From Symbiobacteriaceae bacterium (GTDB taxonomy: Bacteria; Bacillota_E; Symbiobacteriia; Symbiobacteriales; Symbiobacteriaceae): DNA of 9,106 bases. This document shows, one piece after another, positions 8,201-9,106 of the stretch; position 1 is the first letter of the stretch, and each line of letters begins with the position of its first letter. Position numbers and translations under genes: made by a program. Below the pieces are notes generated by a model. The model saw nothing but the letters and a program-made list of their open reading frames with translations, was not told where the DNA came from and did not search any database. The stretch lies in contig DAHVXO010000072.1 of assembly GCA_027356675.1 (NCBI GenBank), positions 1 to 9,106 on the forward strand, written 5' to 3'.

Positions 8201-8431
8201 ATGCGGCCCGGCGTCACAGGGTATGCGCTGGGGTTCGGCCACTGGATGTACGGCTCCAGTGACATCACAGTCAACGGTCAGGTCATCAAGGCTGACCCGC
8301 GGCGAGCCCGGGGCGTGCACGGCAACGCCGCAATGCGGGTGGACCCGGTGCTGAAGAATGTGGCGCTTCAGGACCTGGCAGGCGGTTCGGTGGTCTTCTA
8401 TGACTCCCGGGTCAAGCTGGTCAAGCAATAG
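5201..8431 (+). CDS. Molybdopterin oxidoreductase catalytic subunit, TtrA/SrdA-like, Tat-exported
   Basis: This 1076-residue protein belongs to the DMSO-reductase superfamily. A Tat signal starts at TRRDFVK (10-16) followed by a hydrophobic stretch. An N-terminal [4Fe-4S] site is formed by Cys65, Cys68, Cys72 and Cys117 (SCLQCNTGCP, then ICPKG). Cys273 in HGHTTVCQGSLYF is the probable molybdenum ligand, as in the PsrA/TtrA/ArrA branch. SLYADYIFPDVSYLERWE near 695-712 is typical of that branch. A molybdopterin-dinucleotide-binding domain fills about 920-1076. AAGGAGGT at 5185-5192 lies eight bases before the ATG, inside the end of the anchor gene. The length is close to TtrA (about 1020) and greater than PsrA or PhsA (about 760). 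Gene order B-C-A favours tetrathionate or selenate reductase over arsenate reductase, usually A-B, but the substrate is unproven. No TorD-type chaperone gene is in the window. Confidence 0.93.
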   Translation: MSEPRKNGLTRRDFVKTGALVGGGVFLASQMANIEKLVGRAEAGDLTPMEAYELAQVENQLYTSCLQCNTGCPIKVKILDGVAAKIDGNPVSPWTMHPHLPMKTTMAELAGIDGAICPKGQAGIQTVYDPYRLRKVLKRAGKRGENKWQEIPFDQAVQEVVEGGLLFKGVPGEENRKVEGLKALMLPKDLKLPKDMAADATKVGEKKMKIGEFKDKYKDFLQYLINPDNPDLGLKSNQFVFNWGRAKGGRDTMIRRFTAAMGSVNAHGHTTVCQGSLYFTGKAMSEQFKFDEKKGEFAWTGGNKFYWQADIANSEFVLFVGANPFEGNYGPPLRVPEITNGVISGRLKYAVVDPRFSKTASKAWKWIPAKPGSEAALALGMIRWIIENKRFDAKFLSNANKAAAVADGEQSWANAPWLVKMVDGKPTMFVRASELGLPVQKRTYKGADGKDVEYTYDPVCVVKDGKPIPFDPNDTKTVVDGDLLGSFEINQVQVKPALQVLFDEASSKSIADWAKICGIAESDILTLAKEFTSHGKKAAADIHRGVSQHTNGFFNVGAWYCLNLLNGNFDWKGGMVKLTTYDQAGTKKGKPVNTDTFPGKPPAFGISIIRHGVKYDKTTLFKGYPAKRPFFPLSSDVYQEVWASIDDAYPYQTKILIQYMGSPVYSLPAGQKVIAMLKDPAKLPLYISSDIVVGETSLYADYIFPDVSYLERWEFQGSHPNIVEKVQPIRQPVITPMTETVKVFGKEQPLTFDSMCLAFAEKLGLPGYGKDAFGPGRDVTSIDEFYLPMVANVAFGDKDDGTDAVPDADAMEIELFIKSRKHLPKTTFDPDRWKQIVGEKHWAKTVYVLNRGGRFQEADKAYKGDQVANPYAAQIDMYQEKTYLVKDSMTGKNLPGIPSYIPAYADALGNSLLGEEKDFPLNLITWRPIQNTKSRTSGNYWVLPIDRDGALYVAASDAKAQGLVDGDRVKIVSASNPDGVWDLGPLGKKPMLALVRVVEGMRPGVTGYALGFGHWMYGSSDITVNGQVIKADPRRARGVHGNAAMRVDPVLKNVALQDLAGGSVVFYDSRVKLVKQ

Positions 8432-8472
8432 GCGCAAACGCCAGGGCCGTCCTCCCACTTGGAGGACGGCCC
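8431..8472 (+). terminator. Tandem hairpins ending the BCA operon
   Basis: A small hairpin GGCG-CAAA-CGCC (8431-8442) is followed by a perfect 12-bp stem, GGGCCGTCCTCC (8444-8455) with GGAGGACGGCCC (8461-8472), around a five-base loop. There is no T run after it, so it is a strong stem without the classic tail. It may act as a terminator or as a 3'-end stabiliser. The stem is symmetric and could also stop transcripts coming from the minus strand. Confidence 0.7.
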
Positions 8473-8645
8473 GCGCCGGCGCCGAACTGAAGCGCAGCAA
8501 CCAGCCACCCAGCAACTGCCCTAGCAGGAGGGCGCCCAGAAGGATCCGGGACATCGTTGGGAAGCCTGCTCGTTGGGTACCCTATCAGGGTGAGCGAAGG
8601 GAGCCGCTACGGAGCCCGAGTTGGGGTCGGGGCGCGTGGGGGGCG

Positions 8646-8732
8646 CTAGTGCAGCAGGGACTGAATGATCGCCCGCAAGGTTTCTTCAAGAAGGATGCGA
8701 ATGACGGTCTCGAGGGCCCACTGATGCAGCAC
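8646..8732 (-). CDS. Possible 28-residue amphipathic small protein
   Basis: A GTG start at 8732 is preceded by AAGGGGTGA, ending six bases upstream, a plausible Shine-Dalgarno site. The frame closes with TAG at 8646-8648. The peptide begins MLHQWALETVIRILLEETLR and ends in IIQSLLH, with hydrophobic residues spaced as on an amphipathic helix and a composition unlike the Arg/Pro/Ser-rich chance frames around it. An extended -10 lies 47 bases upstream of the start. No family is recognised. A type I toxin-like or other small membrane-active peptide is conceivable, but a chance frame of 28 codons in a structured RNA remains quite possible. Confidence 0.3.
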   Translation of the reverse strand: MLHQWALETVIRILLEETLRAIIQSLLH

Positions 8733-8735
8733 GGT

Positions 8736-8760
8736 GACTCACCCCTTGCGGAGCCGAGTC
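8736..8760 (-). promoter_or_regulatory. Hairpin that would sequester the ribosome site of the small frame
   Basis: On the minus strand GACTC pairs with GAGTC, and inside it CTCC pairs with GGGG across a GCAA (GNRA-type) tetraloop, with a G-U pair and one bulged G between. The right-hand side contains most of AAGGGGTGA, the putative Shine-Dalgarno site. Folded, it would hide that site. This is read by eye and has not been energy-scored. Confidence 0.4.
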
Positions 8761-8778
8761 TCCCTTTCGCTCACCAAA

Positions 8779-8787
8779 ATCATACCA
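8779..8787 (-). promoter_or_regulatory. Extended -10 promoter element, minus strand
   Basis: Read on the minus strand this is TGGTATGAT, one mismatch from the extended -10 consensus TGnTATAAT. TTGCCC stands 19 bases upstream, a long spacing for a -35. Transcription would start near 8772, at the outer end of the inverted repeat arm 8760-8775 and 40 bases before the GTG at 8732. Confidence 0.35.
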
Positions 8788-8812
8788 GAACACCTGTGCG
8801 GATGGGCAACCG

Positions 8813-8836
8813 ACCCGTCGTGAAGTTTCGACGGGT
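8813..8836. repeat. Perfect 8-bp inverted repeat
   Basis: ACCCGTCG (8813-8820) and CGACGGGT (8829-8836) form a perfect stem with an eight-base loop. TTT occurs just after the right arm on the + strand, including its last base, too short for a convincing terminator. It lies just upstream of the minus-strand extended -10 and could be an operator or a hairpin. Confidence 0.45.
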
Positions 8837-8863
8837 TTCGCACTGTCCACGGACATGGTCTTC

Positions 8864-8920
8864 ACCCCCGATCGGGCCTGCAGGAACCGGCCATCCGGGA
8901 AGTGAAAGGGATCCGGGGGT
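8864..8920. repeat. Imperfect inverted repeat with a nested stem
   Basis: ACCCCCGATC (8864-8873) pairs with GATCCGGGGGT (8910-8920) with one bulged base. Between the arms GGCC (8875-8878) pairs with GGCC (8889-8892). On the minus strand one arm contains GGGGGTGA, a Shine-Dalgarno-like site five bases before an ATG at 8856, so the fold could hide that site. The frame from this ATG (56 codons) does not look protein-like. Confidence 0.4.
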
Positions 8921-9106
8921 AGCCGCCAGAGACCAGCACAATGCGATCCCGCAATCGCTAGACCCAAGCCATCCACAAGCACCGCGACGACAAGACACAT
9001 CAGTCCATAGGCGCGCACTATCGGTACATATCCGCGCATTTACACGGCGGATTTAACGATTCCGGTCCACTTTTCACACGGTCACGATCACGGCGGGCGG
9101 GCTGCT

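Larger units (their letters stand above)
8589..8775. repeat. Inverted repeat pair enclosing 156 bases
   Basis: GGTGAGCGAAGGGAG at 8589-8603 and CTCCCTTTCGCTCACC at 8760-8775 are inverted copies differing by one inserted base. A minus-strand RNA starting near 8775 would begin with one arm and end with the other, giving a closing helix of about 15 bp. Terminal inverted repeats of a tiny mobile element are an alternative, but no target-site duplication was seen. Confidence 0.6.
8473..9106. other. Intergenic region rich in inverted repeats, no confident large gene
   Basis: These 634 bases hold no recognisable protein family on either strand. Long frames here have unlikely composition (rich in Arg, Pro, Ser and His) or begin inside the catalytic subunit gene in another frame. 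Structured elements are visible: a 15/16-base inverted repeat pair (8589-8603 and 8760-8775), a GACTC/GAGTC hairpin (8736-8760), an 8-bp hairpin (8813-8836) and an imperfect stem (8864-8920). Together with an extended -10 on the minus strand (8779-8787) and a 28-codon frame with its own ribosome site, they suggest a small structured transcript. The last ~180 bases show no clear signal. Confidence 0.5.

Noticed and set aside
7262..8554. Long minus-strand open frame (430 codons) opposite the catalytic subunit, opening with a hydrophobic stretch MSRILLGALLLGQLLGGWLL
   Set aside because: It is antisense to a certain gene for most of its length and runs through the operon's terminator hairpin. It has no good ribosome site before the ATG, and its later composition is that of a G+C-rich shadow frame. 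The hydrophobic opening alone is not enough.
8560..8640. T-box, cobalamin or SAM riboswitch on either strand
   Set aside because: None of the conserved words of these families is present, and no suitably placed downstream gene exists in the window.
8686..9039. Minus-strand frame of 117 codons with a hydrophobic N-terminal segment (YGLMCLVVAVLVDGLGLAIA)
   Set aside because: There is no ribosome site before its ATG, only one hydrophobic stretch, and the remainder looks like untranslated sequence containing hairpins. It also overlaps the putative promoter and the 28-codon frame. A signal-peptide-like start keeps it from being fully excluded.
8358..9056. Plus-strand frame of 232 codons running out of the catalytic subunit gene
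   Set aside because: It starts inside that gene in another frame, passes through the terminator stem, and is rich in Arg, Pro, Ser and His with no family signature.

Overview
The window carries a compact respiratory locus, read entirely on the + strand, for a membrane-bound molybdenum oxidoreductase and the regulatory system that probably controls it. The DNA is G+C rich (above 60% by eye). It has strong Shine-Dalgarno sites (AAGGAGG, GGAGGTG), TTG and GTG starts, a lipoprotein-anchored solute sensor and a Tat-exported catalytic subunit. This fits a high-G+C Firmicute (Symbiobacterium-like) or another bacterium with a similar style. The assignment is an inference, because no rRNA or other marker gene is present.

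Layout. Bases 1-26 look like the last codons of an upstream gene. After a 188-base gap with a palindrome and a possible -10 box come three tightly linked genes: a PhnD-like substrate-binding lipoprotein (215-1135), a NarL-type sensor histidine kinase overlapping it at GTGA (1132-2514), and a LuxR/NarL-type response regulator (2564-3202). A strong terminator hairpin (3202-3240) closes this unit. A short promoter region with an inverted repeat (3242-3271) leads into the second unit. That unit holds a 16-cysteine ferredoxin-like subunit (3318-4070), a 10-helix NrfD/PsrC-type membrane anchor (4084-5217) and a 1076-residue molybdopterin catalytic subunit with a Tat signal (5201-8431). A 12-bp hairpin ends it at 8444-8472. 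The remaining ~630 bases hold no convincing large gene, but several inverted repeats and a possible small, structured minus-strand transcription unit (about 8790 to 8588).

How the genes work together. The order B-C-A is that of tetrathionate reductase (ttrBCA) and of the Bacillus selenate reductase (srdBCA). The PhnD-like sensor domain found inside the TtrS kinase is here a separate lipoprotein, as in the AioX/ArrX arsenic-oxyanion sensing systems. The inferred circuit is: the lipoprotein binds an oxyanion outside the membrane, the kinase relays this to the regulator, and the regulator activates the BCA operon. Electrons from the quinol pool then pass through the NrfD anchor and the [4Fe-4S] subunit to the molybdenum site, where the oxyanion is reduced outside the membrane. 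The substrate (tetrathionate, selenate, arsenate or another oxyanion) cannot be fixed from the sequence alone.
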